DNA from: Pseudopyrenochaeta lycopersici
Taxonomy: Eukaryota > Ascomycota > Dothideomycetes > Pleosporales > Pseudopyrenochaetaceae
Length of the DNA stretch: 32,742 bases
NCBI GenBank assembly: GCA_003313425.1
Contig: NHZP01000146.1
Coordinates: 1 to 32,742, forward strand
Direction of reading: 5' to 3'
In this document: one piece after another, positions 20,301-29,864 of the stretch
Layout of the letters: each line of letters starts with the position of its first letter
Numbering within the stretch: position 1 is the stretch's first letter
Position numbers and translations under genes: made by a program
Notes under the pieces: model-generated
What the model saw: the letters and a program-made list of their open reading frames with translations, nothing else
What the model was told of the DNA's origin: nothing
Database searches by the model: none

Positions 20301-20751
20301 GGAAAAAAGTCTGCACCTTAACTGGCCTCTATAGCTGCGTGGCGTGCTCCTAGTGCGAGGTCGCAGAGGCAGAGGACTAGCGTGTAAGCTTTATACCGTG
20401 CTGCTGGTTTATATGTTTCTATATACACTTACGGCTTATGCTTAGAAAGCCGCAGCGCTTGCTAGTAGTAGTGCTACTACTACTGCTGCTGCTGCTACTA
20501 CTAGCAACGTGATTACAGCAGAGAAATGCGTCCTGAGGGGAACCTAGCTCCGCGATAGGAGGGCTGTTTAGTTAAGGGAGAGGGACCTCCGCTAGCGGGT
20601 TTAAGTTAAGGCCTTAGTAGGCTGTAAGCAGCTCTCTCTGCTGCGTTGCAGGCATACTATGCTGGCGCTCTAGGTGCTGATTAAGGCTGTAGACAGCGCA
20701 GGTATGCTGGCGGCAGACAAGGACGCTGTAGGATGGGAGAAAGGTAAACAT
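17363..20751 (-). pseudogene. Copy B: direct repeat of copy A, RIP-damaged, C-terminally truncated
   Basis: Same order and orientation as copy A: OrsD start (ATG 20751), VQTFFREQRYVQYFVV (about 20316-20270) with the Q/E/T-rich linker in the correct frame, LGARLTVQEYRHAA (no deletion here, unlike A), Q-rich repeats of WEQWQQMQQMQQ type (about 18080-17880), an AE-rich hexanucleotide tract, CDNC and KQWQDEEQ. Homology stops inside CPYC, at about 17362, so the tail is cut. Stops are much denser than in A (for example CTA or TTA where A has CCA or TCA). By eye nearly all A/B differences are C/T or G/A transitions, with a few 1-bp indels. Each copy keeps codons that the other has lost, so RIP hit them separately. 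No coding function expected. Confidence 0.82.
17687..17784. repeat. (CTCTGC)n and (CTG)n tract of copy B
   Basis: About thirteen CTCTGC/CTCAGC units followed by CTG units. It is the counterpart of 333-466, with fewer units and some CTCAGC variants. Confidence 0.9.
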
Positions 20752-21030
20752 TATAGATAGTCTTTCTTTTTCTCTCTTTTGTTCCCTCTCGCTTTTACTC
20801 TTATTTATTCTATTATATAGAACGCGTAGTTACGCGTCTAGGAACGCGATTTATGCTCTAACGCGTTACGCGTAGGTACTAGCTAATCTAGGTTAGAGCA
20901 CTAGCTAAGAAAGGTTTAGTCGCAGAATAAAGGGGGCGGACGCATTCTTCTAGGTGTTCTCCTTCTGTTTCGTAAGATTAGCGAACGCACGGGGCAAGAG
21001 AAAAAAGGGGCAGACCTCATAGTTCTGGGG
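20752..21030 (-). promoter_or_regulatory. Duplicated 5' flank of copy B with MCB-like ACGCGT cluster
   Basis: ACGCGT occurs at 20822-20827, 20832-20837, 20861-20866 and 20868-20873, with ACGCGA at 20844-20849, in the same order and spacing as in copy A. Homology to copy A ends at about 21030 (CATAGTTCTGGG). Confidence 0.5.
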
Positions 21031-21440
21031 ATCCATATGCCTGGGGGAATAGCTTGCAAAATTTTAGCTAAACTAGCAGCAGAGGATAGTACTGTAAATC
21101 GACTATCGTGCAAGGGCTATCCCAAAGCTTAACCAAGGGGGGATAGGATCTGGTCCTAGTACGTTAGTACCACCTTACTATTAAACTCACCTAAGAGGTA
21201 ACAGCTTAAGTAACTATGTGTTAACTACAGAGAGGAGCTAAAGCGCTGTATAATCTGCTATTATGTAAGGTAGTCAACACGCACAGTTAGGACGGTCTTA
21301 GTTAAAGAAACTCAATTTAAAAGGAAATGGACAAAATAGCAGATACCTCTTACCTTTAGGGGAGAGGTGCTGCCTATATACATGAGCTAGAGCAGGCTAG
21401 TCCCGACCCAGTTACCTAGCTTAGTAAAAGGTAAGAGGTA
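21031..21440. other. Unassigned decayed sequence between copy B and the Fot1-like fragment
   Basis: Stop-rich in all frames and A/T-rich, with several forms of AGAGGTAACAG/TACCTCTTACC at 21195-21445, some in inverted orientation. It may be part of another RIP-damaged element; I recognise no domain. Confidence 0.4.
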
Positions 21441-21442
21441 AC

Positions 21443-21562
21443 AGTTACCTTTTACCTGCGTCTAGTAACTTGGCAGGATCGTTACCTTTTACCTGCGTCT
21501 AGTAACTTGGAAGGATTGAACCCTTTCACCTGCGTCTAGTAACCTGAAAGGATTGAACCCTA
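21443..21562. repeat. 37-bp minisatellite, three copies
   Basis: ACCTGCGTCTAGTAAC starts at 21454, 21491 and 21528, exactly 37 bp apart, with spacers GTTACCTTTT or GATTGAACCCT. It abuts the point where the Fot1-like transposase frame stops matching (about 21563). Confidence 0.85.
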
Positions 21563-21990
21563 ACACTTGCCTTAGAAGATAATAAAGGGTAGGATTACCT
21601 ACCCTATTATATTAATACCCTAGATAACTATCGTCTACTCTTAATTACCCTACTAAATAGTTTTTAGCTGTCCTTAACGCTTAGAACTCGTAATAATAGC
21701 TCTAGTTAATATCTAGCCTATTATAATGCCTATCTTGTTAAAGTTATAGGTGTCCTTGTTAAGGATACTATACTTAGCTTTTATATTCTGTACTTAGTAG
21801 GACCTGCCTCGCATAACCTTAGGATCCTTATAGAGTACTCTCTTATAGTTATACTTTTAATTAAACTTAACTTTAAGCTTAGGTGAGCGTTTAATAAAGG
21901 TTGTAGCCTAGTTCTAGCCGACTGGGTATTAGTAGCGCTCAGTAAGTAGAGAATTAGCTATATCTTTTACGGCAGCAAGCTGGGGCGCAT
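21563..21990 (-). pseudogene. Fot1/pogo-type transposase, middle part (split by the chromovirus)
   Basis: Read leftward from 21990 it continues the N-terminal part at 28952-29204. With one target duplication removed the frame runs GYAPQLAAVKDIA. It goes on through SLLTERY, VKFN, KYNYKRVLYKDPKV, YNFNKIG and FIIF. This matches the Fot1 pattern in which YNFDETG carries the first catalytic Asp; here D is N and E is K, as expected from G-to-A change. There are at least ten TAA/TAG stops. The match stops at the 37-bp minisatellite, so the C-terminal half with the other catalytic acids is missing. Confidence 0.85.
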
Positions 21991-22382
21991 TGTTAGGATC
22001 TGGAATCCCGGACAAGGAGGGAGAGCCTCAGGTGCTAACAGCCAGTCGGGAAGCGCCAGTGTTCCACTCTGCTACGTGTCACGTGACCGCTCGCTCAGCC
22101 AAGGACGAGCGCTCGCAGCGCTCGCGGCGAGCGCGACGAGCGCGTTATGTATATAGATCACCACAATGAACCCTTATAGCTTATTATGTTTAACTTAATA
22201 TTATACTCTACAGTATAGTAATAGTAATACTAATTATTCTTAACCCTTAGTACTCTTTACAGAAGCGCCCTCTTACTATCTTAGTATTAAACCCCCTTCT
22301 ATCTAGTCCCTTACTCTATCCCGGAGAACTAACCTTGCAATCTTATTAGCTATCCTTACTAATAGCCTTAAGATTTGTTACA
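21991..22382 (+). repeat. 5' LTR
   Basis: Begins TGTTAGGATCTGG and ends GTTACA. Contains a palindromic GC-rich block (GAGCGCTCGCAGCGCTCG, about 22107-22124) followed by TATGTATATAGATCACC, a possible TATA region. It differs from the 3' LTR mainly by C/T and G/A transitions plus a 1-bp difference in the GC block. Confidence 0.95.
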
Positions 22383-22439
22383 CTTTGAACACCCTTAAGA
22401 TAAGTAACACTAAGATAGACAACACGAACCATTATACTA

Positions 22440-23270
22440 CTAGGCTAGGTAACGCTGTCGCCAAACCAGACCTCTTCCATAGAGATCGCTTTAAGCTTAA
22501 AGAATAGTTACTCTAGTTTAACCTCTTCTTTAAGTTTAATACGACTACTATAGACGACGACAACTAAGTAGTACTTATGTTGAGCTACATAAGAGGCAAA
22601 GCTGCTAAATGGGTGAAACCCTACCTAGTCAAGTACATAAGCAACAAAGAAAAGCCTTAAGAACTAATTGTTATGTTTAAAAATACAGAAAGGTTTAAAG
22701 GATGCATGCGTTAAGCGTTTAGGCTTCTAAACGTAGCAACTATTGCAGAACGCAAGATTTAAAACATGCGACAAACTAAGTCTGCGGCCGACTACACTAA
22801 TAAATTTCTAAGTTACGCCAGACAGACTAGCTAGAATAACGATACTCTGAAAACTATGTACAAACAGGGCCTAAAAGCAGATGTCTAGACCGAACTTATG
22901 CGTACAGGCACGAAAATTACGATACTGGACGACCTAATTAATAAGACTATCTGACTAGATATAGAGCTCTACGAGCTTCGCGTGCGACTCGCGGGACGAC
23001 GACTAGGACAAACAAAAGAAGACAAGAAACTGCGAAAGGATTATCGCAACAAGCTAAATAATAGTCGCCCGCGATACTAGTATTAATCACGGGGAGTGCC
23101 TAGATAATACATATTAGGAGGCCCTAAGGTAATGCATCTAGATAACCTTAATAAAGAAAAATCAGATAAGGGCGGGAAGAAGAAAGAAATCACCTGTTTT
23201 AACTGTAATAAGAAGGGCTATATAGCTAAGGACTGTAGAAAGAAAAATAAGGTAACCCCCTAGATTAATA
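22440..23270 (+). pseudogene. gag of the chromovirus, decayed
   Basis: Fragments KPDLFH, DRFKLKE, GKAAKWVKPYLVKYI and related pieces follow the gypsy gag pattern. A zinc knuckle lies at 23195-23236 as CFNCNKKGYIAKDC: C-x2-C-x4-Y-x4-C, with the expected His replaced by Tyr, a C-to-T change. Many in-frame stops. Confidence 0.85.
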
Positions 23271-24559
23271 TAATAGTCGTAAAAGAAGAAAACAGCGATA
23301 ACGAGACATAGGAAGTCGTCGCAACGCGAGAGAAAGAGGCTTAAGATACGCAGTTGTTACAGCTACCTCCCCTAGAACCTACTAAGAAAGGGATTCTAGG
23401 AACCTAGTATAGTAAAGATAAGGAAGAGAGTAGCAGCTCCTTATCTCTAGTCTACAAAGACGCTAAGGAAGACCTTAATAATACTATAGTGCTCTTAACT
23501 AAGGATTAGAAAAAGGAAAACTTCTAGAAGCAACATTAACTAGGAACCCTAAGGCTGTTAACGCCTACAGAGGCAGAAAAAGATATTACAGAACTTAACT
23601 GCTAACTACACGCACAGCACATGTACGAAGCATAATATATTAACGCGTTAACCCTAGAAGAGTAGGAAGCAGCTATAAAATAAGGAATAAGTATGATTAT
23701 TCTAGCTAAATAAGCGATGTAAGACATGTTACAGGAGCACTATTATTACCTTAAATATTACGCGAAAGTAATATAAGAATAGGCGGAAAAGGCTAAAGAA
23801 GTATAGCAACTTGTAAGCGTTAGGGACGTACTACAGAAACTTCAGAAAGCTAAATAAATATAGGCACTAGAACCCCTAGTAGTTAAGACCCCTAAATATA
23901 TATTATAACGCTAAATAATGCTACTACTAACACAGGAAGACGCTTTCTACGTGCCTAACACTTAGGACTTAGTATAATAAAGGTACCTTTAAGTTAATTC
24001 TTATAGCGAAATCGTGCTTACAGACAGTAAGAAGCAAGATATTTATATACAGCTTAAGTAATAAATGTATTAGGAGGATAATAAAGAGAATGTTAACCCT
24101 CTCTAGTATCTTATAGAAGAAGAAGCCTAAGAAATATATAAGCACGCTAAGGCGGCTTAGACCCTACATACTATGCGTAAAGGACTACAGAAACTAGTAC
24201 TAGACTACTTAATAGATCTACGCAACAAATGACATAGTGTTGTCTACTAGTCCTTTTATACTACAGACCTGTGCGTAATCTATTATTTAAGTAAAACGGA
24301 ACAAGGATACTTCTCTTACTTATTTTACTAATACAAATACTAATAGTATAATTGTCCTGAAGTTAAATGTAACAACCACCTATAAGATAAGAGGACTATC
24401 CTCTACTTCCTAGGAAATAACGACTCTACAGCTACTATAGCGATGCAGCTAGTCTTTAATAGAGAATGTAATTAGCGATAATAGTAAACGTGCCTTAACT
24501 TAGATTACCTTAAGTATAAAGATATTAAGACACTGAACAGGTATTAGGAGGAGCCTTTT

Positions 24560-27500
24560 TTAGGGTCACGCCTACTAATAGGCAAAAACCGCAAACTCTA
24601 TACGTAACAGGCATATAAGGACTCTTTAAGCTAAATATTAAGCTTAACAGAAGTTAGATAAAGGCACTAGTAGATTCTAGAGCATAATAAAGCTATATTT
24701 CTGCGCGAGCGATAGAATAAGCTAGCCTCGTTCTATTGTTAAAGATAGTACTATATCTATTAACAGTAGCTAATAGGTAACTAATGCTATTAGAGTCTGT
24801 AATCACACACGAAGTACAGGGCGTGCAACTTATTATCTAGAACTATAGGGAAACGATTGACCTAGACGTCTTTAGACTATTATAACACAATATAATACTA
24901 GGACTCCTATAGTTAAGAGAACATAGTCTAGACATAGATTAGAAAAGGAAAAAGTTCTTATTTAAATACTATAGAATAGACGTAACTATAAGCAAGCCTA
25001 CGCTGCGGCTAAGTGCCTAGGTAGATAAGAAGATAATAATTAGAATCCTTACTTTAAATAAGGACAACCTTAAGACATAAGGGTCTAACTCAGTAGGTAC
25101 TAATAAGAGGCTCCTAGACTAATAAGCTAGAGTTAAGGAGTAAAGCGCAACTCTAGTAATCCCTAATAAGTATAAAGAATACGAGTTACTCTTTTAGGAA
25201 GAGACAACTATAAAAGTATTACCTAAGCATTAACCTTAGGATTATAAGATTATCCTATAGGAAGGAAAGTAACTAACTTTTAGCCTAATTTACAGTTTAT
25301 TAGAAAAAGAACTTAAGACCCTGCGCAAATATATTAAGACAAACTTAAAAAAGGGATTTATTAGGGAATTATAGTTACTAGTAGGATACCCTATACTATT
25401 TATACTAAAAAAGAATAGGAAGCTAAGATTATACGTTAACTACTAGAAACTTAATAATATTACAGTAAAGAATTAATACTCTTTACTAAATATAGTAGAA
25501 TTACAGGATTAACTAGCCTTTGCGAAAGTCTTTATAGTATTAGACTTAAGAAGAGTGTATAACCTTATTTATATAAAGGAAGGTAAAGAATAGAAGACTA
25601 CGTTTAGAATACGCTACAGCTACTATAAGTATATAGTAATGCCTTTTAGTCTTACTAATGCACTAGCAATATACTAAGCACTTATTAATAATATATTAAG
25701 GGAATACCTAGACGTATTTATTATCGCATACCTTAATAATATCCTTGTGTACTCTAATAATCTATAGGAATACATTAAGCACGTTAAAATAGTTCTTGCC
25801 TACTTAGGAAGATTTAGTTTACTGCTTAAACCTAAGAAATACGAGTTCTATAAGGAAGAGGTCGAATTCCTAGGATACATAGTAGGTGCACACGGAGTAA
25901 AGATAAGTAAAGAAAAAATAAGAGTAATAAAAGAATGGCCTGAACCTAAAATAGTTAAAGATATACAGTTATTTATAAGATTTATTAACTTTAACTAACA
26001 GTTTATTAAGGACTTTTCTAAAAAATCTATCCTACTTACTAAACTTATAAGGAAAGATATAAAATAGGAATAGGGAAATAAATAAAGGAAAGCATTCTAG
26101 ATACTTAAGGAAGCCTGTATTATACTACTAGTGTTAATTATATTCTAAACAGGAGAACCTCTATAGTTTAAAATAGATGCTTTAGACCTTGCACTAGGTA
26201 CAACAGCAAAATAAGAACGTAATAGGAAATAGTACCTAATCGCGTACTACTTAAGAAAATTTATAGATACTAAGGAACGCTACAACGTGCATAACAAAGA
26301 GCTTATAGTAGTCGTCGACGCCCTTAACTACTAGTAAATCTACGCAGAAAGTTACTTAGATCTTATAATATTTATAGATTACAAGAACTTAGTTTATTTT
26401 ACTACTACTAAGACCCTAAACTATAGACAGGTTAGATAGGCTAAAATACTAGGATAATATAAGTTTAGGATTATGTATACGCTAGGAAAGGATAACAGTA
26501 GAGCTAATGCTCTTAGTCGCAGATTAGACATCGCAGGAATAAAAGCAATAGTTAGCGATGCTATCCTTTAAGTTAACTAGGATAGAAGCTTAGGACCTAA
26601 TAAGTTATTAAACAACACTATAATAATTACGTCTAAAGTACCTAAAGAATTATAAGAAGTAGTTATCTAACAACACTACAATAACTTAGTACATAGTTAC
26701 CTAGGAAGTAAGAGAATAATAGAACTTATACAGCAACACTACAGCTTTAAAAATATAAAGGATAAAGTTAAATAGTTTATTAAAAAATGCGCGGACTATT
26801 ATAAGAACAAACATAGTACCTACGCACCCTACAGAGAAATATAAGCTATAGAGCTACCTGACGAACCTTAGATAGACATTTCTATAGACTTTGTAACAGG
26901 GTTACTACTATCTAAAGATCCCGCGACAGGAATTAAGTATAACGCTATCTTTAATATAGTCTGCAGATTTAGAAAAGCAGCAGAAATAATACTGTTTAGG
27001 AACAATTATAACACAGAATAACTAGCGTTTATTATCCTAGACAGATTAATATGATATTACGGTATACCTAAGTCTATTATTAGTAATAGAGACAAGCTCT
27101 TCACATCTAACTTCTGGTCTATATTGATAGCCGCGATAGGAACAAAAAGAAAGTTGTTAACAGCCTATCACCTATAAACAGACAGACAAACAGAAAGAAT
27201 AAACAGAATAATAAAAACCTACCTAAGGATCTACAGTAATTAATAGTAAAACAATTAGGTTTTATTACTACTAATAGCATAACTGGCCTATAACAATAAA
27301 TTGTTAGAATTAACTAGAAAGATACTATTCTTTGCTAACTACGGGAGATACCCTAATCTCTTTATAAAGTTATATCCTAGCAGAAAGACTAAAGCAGCTA
27401 TAAAAATAGCTAAAGAAATAAAGAAAGTACACAAATAACTCTAAGAGAACCTTAAGAAAGTATAACGTAACAGTATTTCCTACTAAAATAAGAAAAGAAA

Positions 27501-27930
27501 AATAGCACCTCAGCTAAAGAAGGGGGATAAAGTATACTTACTTACAAAAAATCTACGTAACAAGCGACTAAGCAAAGGACTTAATCACGTTAAAGTCAGA
27601 CTATTTTTAGTTAAGGAACAAAACAGACCTATAAATTATATACTTAAGCTACTACTAGATACAAAAATCTACCCCTGCTTCTATATCTCTAAGCTAGAAC
27701 TAGCTAACCCTGCTACACTATTACAGAAAACATTCTGGTATAAACCTAAGGAAGAAAACGAGTTTGAAGTTAAGAAAATCTAGGGGTACTAACAGAACAG
27801 GAGAGTTAACGACCTAGAACTAAGCTTTAGTTACCTAGTTAAATAGAAAGGATACCTAAGCGTAGAAAGTACGTAGGAACTACTAGAAAATCTAAGAAAC
27901 TGCTGAGAAAAAATTAGAGAATATTAGGAG
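24560..27930 (+). pseudogene. pol of the chromovirus (PR-RT-RH-IN-chromodomain), decayed
   Basis: Protease-like DSRA at about 24672. RT runs from KKNRKLRLYVNY (about 25408) through MPFSLTNA to AYLNNILVYS (about 25727), where YLDD has become YLNN by G-to-A. RNase H has FKIDALDLALG, HNKELIVVVDA and ANALSRR (26168-26525). Integrase has SIDFVTGLL (about 26887), SNRDKLF (about 27085; D64-type and second Asp kept) and QTERINR (about 27190). The end holds a chromodomain: FEVKKI, SYLVK, KGYLSVEST, ELLENL (27762-27900). The order places it among chromoviruses. At least tens of stops. Confidence 0.9.
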
Positions 27931-28024
27931 AGGGAGGAAAAGAAAAGAAGAAATAAACTTAGAAGGTGGAAGCCTACCTAGGCTCTGCCAGGGTTACTAG
28001 CTAATCTAAGGCGCCTATAGTAGA

Positions 28025-28453
28025 CTATACTATTAGAGAGAAACTAACTAAGGCATTAACGGCCGGATAAGGAGCTTCCTCAGCAAACTCTAACTCTCCG
28101 TCGTCATGCATCTCTAACGCAAGATATAATGCCTTCTTCTACGCCCTTTCTTCCGCCTGCTTTAAAATCGCCTTATTCTGAAGTAACCGCGTGATTACAG
28201 TTGCCAGTAATTTCTCGTTATTATCTACCTTCTTCTAGTACTTGTCACGAGTCTTGTCTAGAGAAGCCTAGGACATGTTTACATACAGTTTTCCTAAACG
28301 AGTGTATTTAGCATACTTTAAGTTTAAATTTAGTATAATATAATAAATAATGTTGTCCCTAAAGCACTTATCGCAAGCGAATTCAGTAATAGTTTTAGCA
28401 CGGAGGATTTTATTGTAAAGACGCAGATTACGAATCTAGGACTTAGACAACAT
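28025..28453 (-). pseudogene. Antisense Cys-rich ORF between pol and 3' LTR of the chromovirus
   Basis: Ignoring four TAG codons, a 142-codon frame reads from ATG 28453: IRNLRLYNKILRAKTITEF, then CDKCFRD, YTRLGKLYVNMS, ASLDKTRDKY, VDNNEKLLATVITRL and KQAEERA. Cys positions appear to have become Tyr (C-to-T/G-to-A decay), so the ancestor probably had a CxxC...CxxC zinc-binding segment followed by a coiled coil. It is opposite to pol and has no role in the standard gypsy set. I recall similar Cys-rich proteins in fungal genomes but cannot name a family with certainty. Confidence 0.65.
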
Positions 28454-28535
28454 TTTGTCTTATATTACTACAGACGCGGGGTACGCCGCCTTTAAGCTAA
28501 TCTACCTACACATTACGTGATTCGAGACGAATCCT

Positions 28536-28550
28536 AAAGAAGGAAGGGGA
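28536..28550 (+). promoter_or_regulatory. Polypurine tract
   Basis: AAAGAAGGAAGGGGA lies 3 bp before the 3' LTR; it would prime plus-strand DNA synthesis in the active ancestor. Confidence 0.75.
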
Positions 28551-28553
28551 TAG

Positions 28554-28946
28554 TGTTAGGATCTGGAATCCCGGACAAGGAGGGAGAGCCTTAGGTGCTG
28601 ACAGCCAGTCAGGAAGCGCCAGTGTTCCACTCTGCCACGTGTCACGTGACCGCTCGCTTAGCCAAGGACGAGCGCTCGCAGCGCTCGGCGGCGAGCGCGA
28701 CGAGCGCGTTATGTATATAGATCACCACAATAAACCCTTATAGCTTATTATGTTCAACTTAATATTATACTCTACAGTATAGTGATAGCAATACTAATTG
28801 TTCTTAACCCTTAGTACTCTTTACAGAAGCGCCCTCTTACTGTTTTAGTATTAAACCCCCTTCCATCTAGTCCCTTACTCTATCCCGGAGAACTAACCTT
28901 GCAATCTCATTGGCCATCCTCACTGATAGCCTTAAGATTCGTCACA
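28554..28946 (+). repeat. 3' LTR
   Basis: Begins TGTTAGGATCTGG and ends GTCACA, followed by the target duplication CGCAT (28947-28951). Near-identical to 21991-22382. Confidence 0.95.
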
Positions 28947-28951
28947 CGCAT

Positions 28952-29204
28952 ATCCTCGCTTATTAAGGTTAAGGATATGCTTAATAATTACCTACTCTTT
29001 AGTCTTAAGCAACTTTATTAAGTTGGGCGTGCAGTCACGTCGAAAGGTAGTTCTAGCGCGTTGTCGGCGTAGTATTGCTTTAGAGACTTTGTAGATAGCT
29101 GCAGTATGTTACTGGGTAAGTGTTATGTTTTGTTTGATAACCTGAAGTGCAAGCTGTAATCGAGCTTCTTTTGAAGCTGGTGAATCGTTAGGTTGTTGAG
29201 ACAT
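28952..29204 (-). pseudogene. Fot1/pogo-type transposase, N-terminal part (split by the chromovirus)
   Basis: From ATG 29204: MSQQPNDSPASKEARLQLAL, TAAIYKVSKAILRRQRA, TFRRDC, LLKTKE, VIIKHILNLNKRGYA. This is the helix-turn-helix DNA-binding region of Fot1-type transposases. It has two in-frame stops (after TLTQ and after KTKE). The frame is continued at 21990 once the retrotransposon is removed. Confidence 0.88.
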
Positions 29205-29252
29205 CACGTAGATAATGTAGTAGACTATACGTTTTGATAGGGGCTTGGTATG

Positions 29253-29312
29253 GTGCGTCACTCGCCCGTGTGCGTCACTCGCCCGTGTGCGTCACTCGCC
29301 CGTGAGGTACGT
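29253..29312 (-). repeat. Terminal/subterminal 17-bp repeats of the Fot1-like element
   Basis: Three perfect tandem copies of GTGCGTCACTCGCCCGT (29253-29269, 29270-29286, 29287-29303), then GAGGTACGT and a TA dinucleotide (29313-29314). The position, about 50 bp upstream of the transposase ATG and next to a TA, fits the inverted-repeat end of a Fot1/pogo element with TA target duplication. The other end is not in the window. Confidence 0.7.
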
Positions 29313-29314
29313 TA

Positions 29315-29713
29315 AGAGTAATTATTATTTATAGGAATAGGTTTAAATTTAGGTAGGGATCAATTATTTAGATGCTCTGGGATAATAGTATTCTTAGTTA
29401 ACTTTGGATAAAGAGTTGGCTGGATAAAATCCTCGTCGTTCCCTTTCTTTTTAGGGTTTCTGGATGGCATATCTTAATGTTATAGTGGTGCAAAATAGTG
29501 CATGGAGTTAGTGTTCCGAGAGGTGCGTTATGCCCCGCGCTCGGGCCTAGGACTCAACAAAAACGAGCTTCTTCGTACTTAGATATATAATTCCATTACA
29601 GTGCTCTACAAGCAGGTTTGCATCTAGAACAGCATTATTATGTTCTATAATCAGAATTGTACATGTGGCGTTAGATTTAATGTGCTGACATTTGCATGCA
29701 GCTACAACACGTA
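29315..29713. other. Unassigned spacer between two transposons
   Basis: Not visibly RIP-dense. A minus-strand 36-codon frame (29470-29360, starting MPSRNPKKKGNDEDF) is open to a TGA but has no recognisable domain; it could be the start of an interrupted gene. The open frame 29547-29768 runs into the pogo inverted repeat and is not credible. Confidence 0.4.
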
Positions 29714-29806
29714 CTCGGCCCCAATAGCTGATTCTCAGTTTCTCTTCGAGAAAGGCCGTGCTCCGCACGGCCCTACTAGCTCAATGATCGCACACGCTCA
29801 GTGATC
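29714..29806 (+). repeat. Left terminal inverted repeat
   Basis: Starts CTCGGCCCCAATAGCTG; hairpin at 29753-29772; ends in CGCACACGCTCAGTGATC. CTCAATGATC is present twice in near-identical form. Confidence 0.85.
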
Positions 29807-29864
29807 TAAAATACTGCCTACCAACCCACTGCCATTAAAACACGCCCAACTTACATGAAATAAA

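Larger units (their letters stand above)
21991..28946 (+). mobile_element. Ty3/gypsy LTR retrotransposon, chromovirus, RIP-inactivated
   Basis: Two LTRs of about 392 bp (21991-22382 and 28554-28946) start TGTTAG and end TACA/CACA, flanked by the 5-bp target duplication CGCAT (21986-21990 and 28947-28951). The internal order is gag, CCHC knuckle, protease, reverse transcriptase, RNase H, integrase, chromodomain, all on the plus strand and full of TAA/TAG codons. A polypurine tract precedes the 3' LTR. It is inserted inside a Fot1-like transposase gene. I could not assign the primer-binding tRNA. Confidence 0.95.

Noticed and set aside
20916..21113. 65-codon minus-strand frame
   Set aside because: Crosses the boundary of the A/B duplication at 21030, so it is a chance join.
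29253..29303. CRISPR-like array
   Set aside because: Three 17-bp units are directly adjacent without spacers, in a eukaryotic transposon end.
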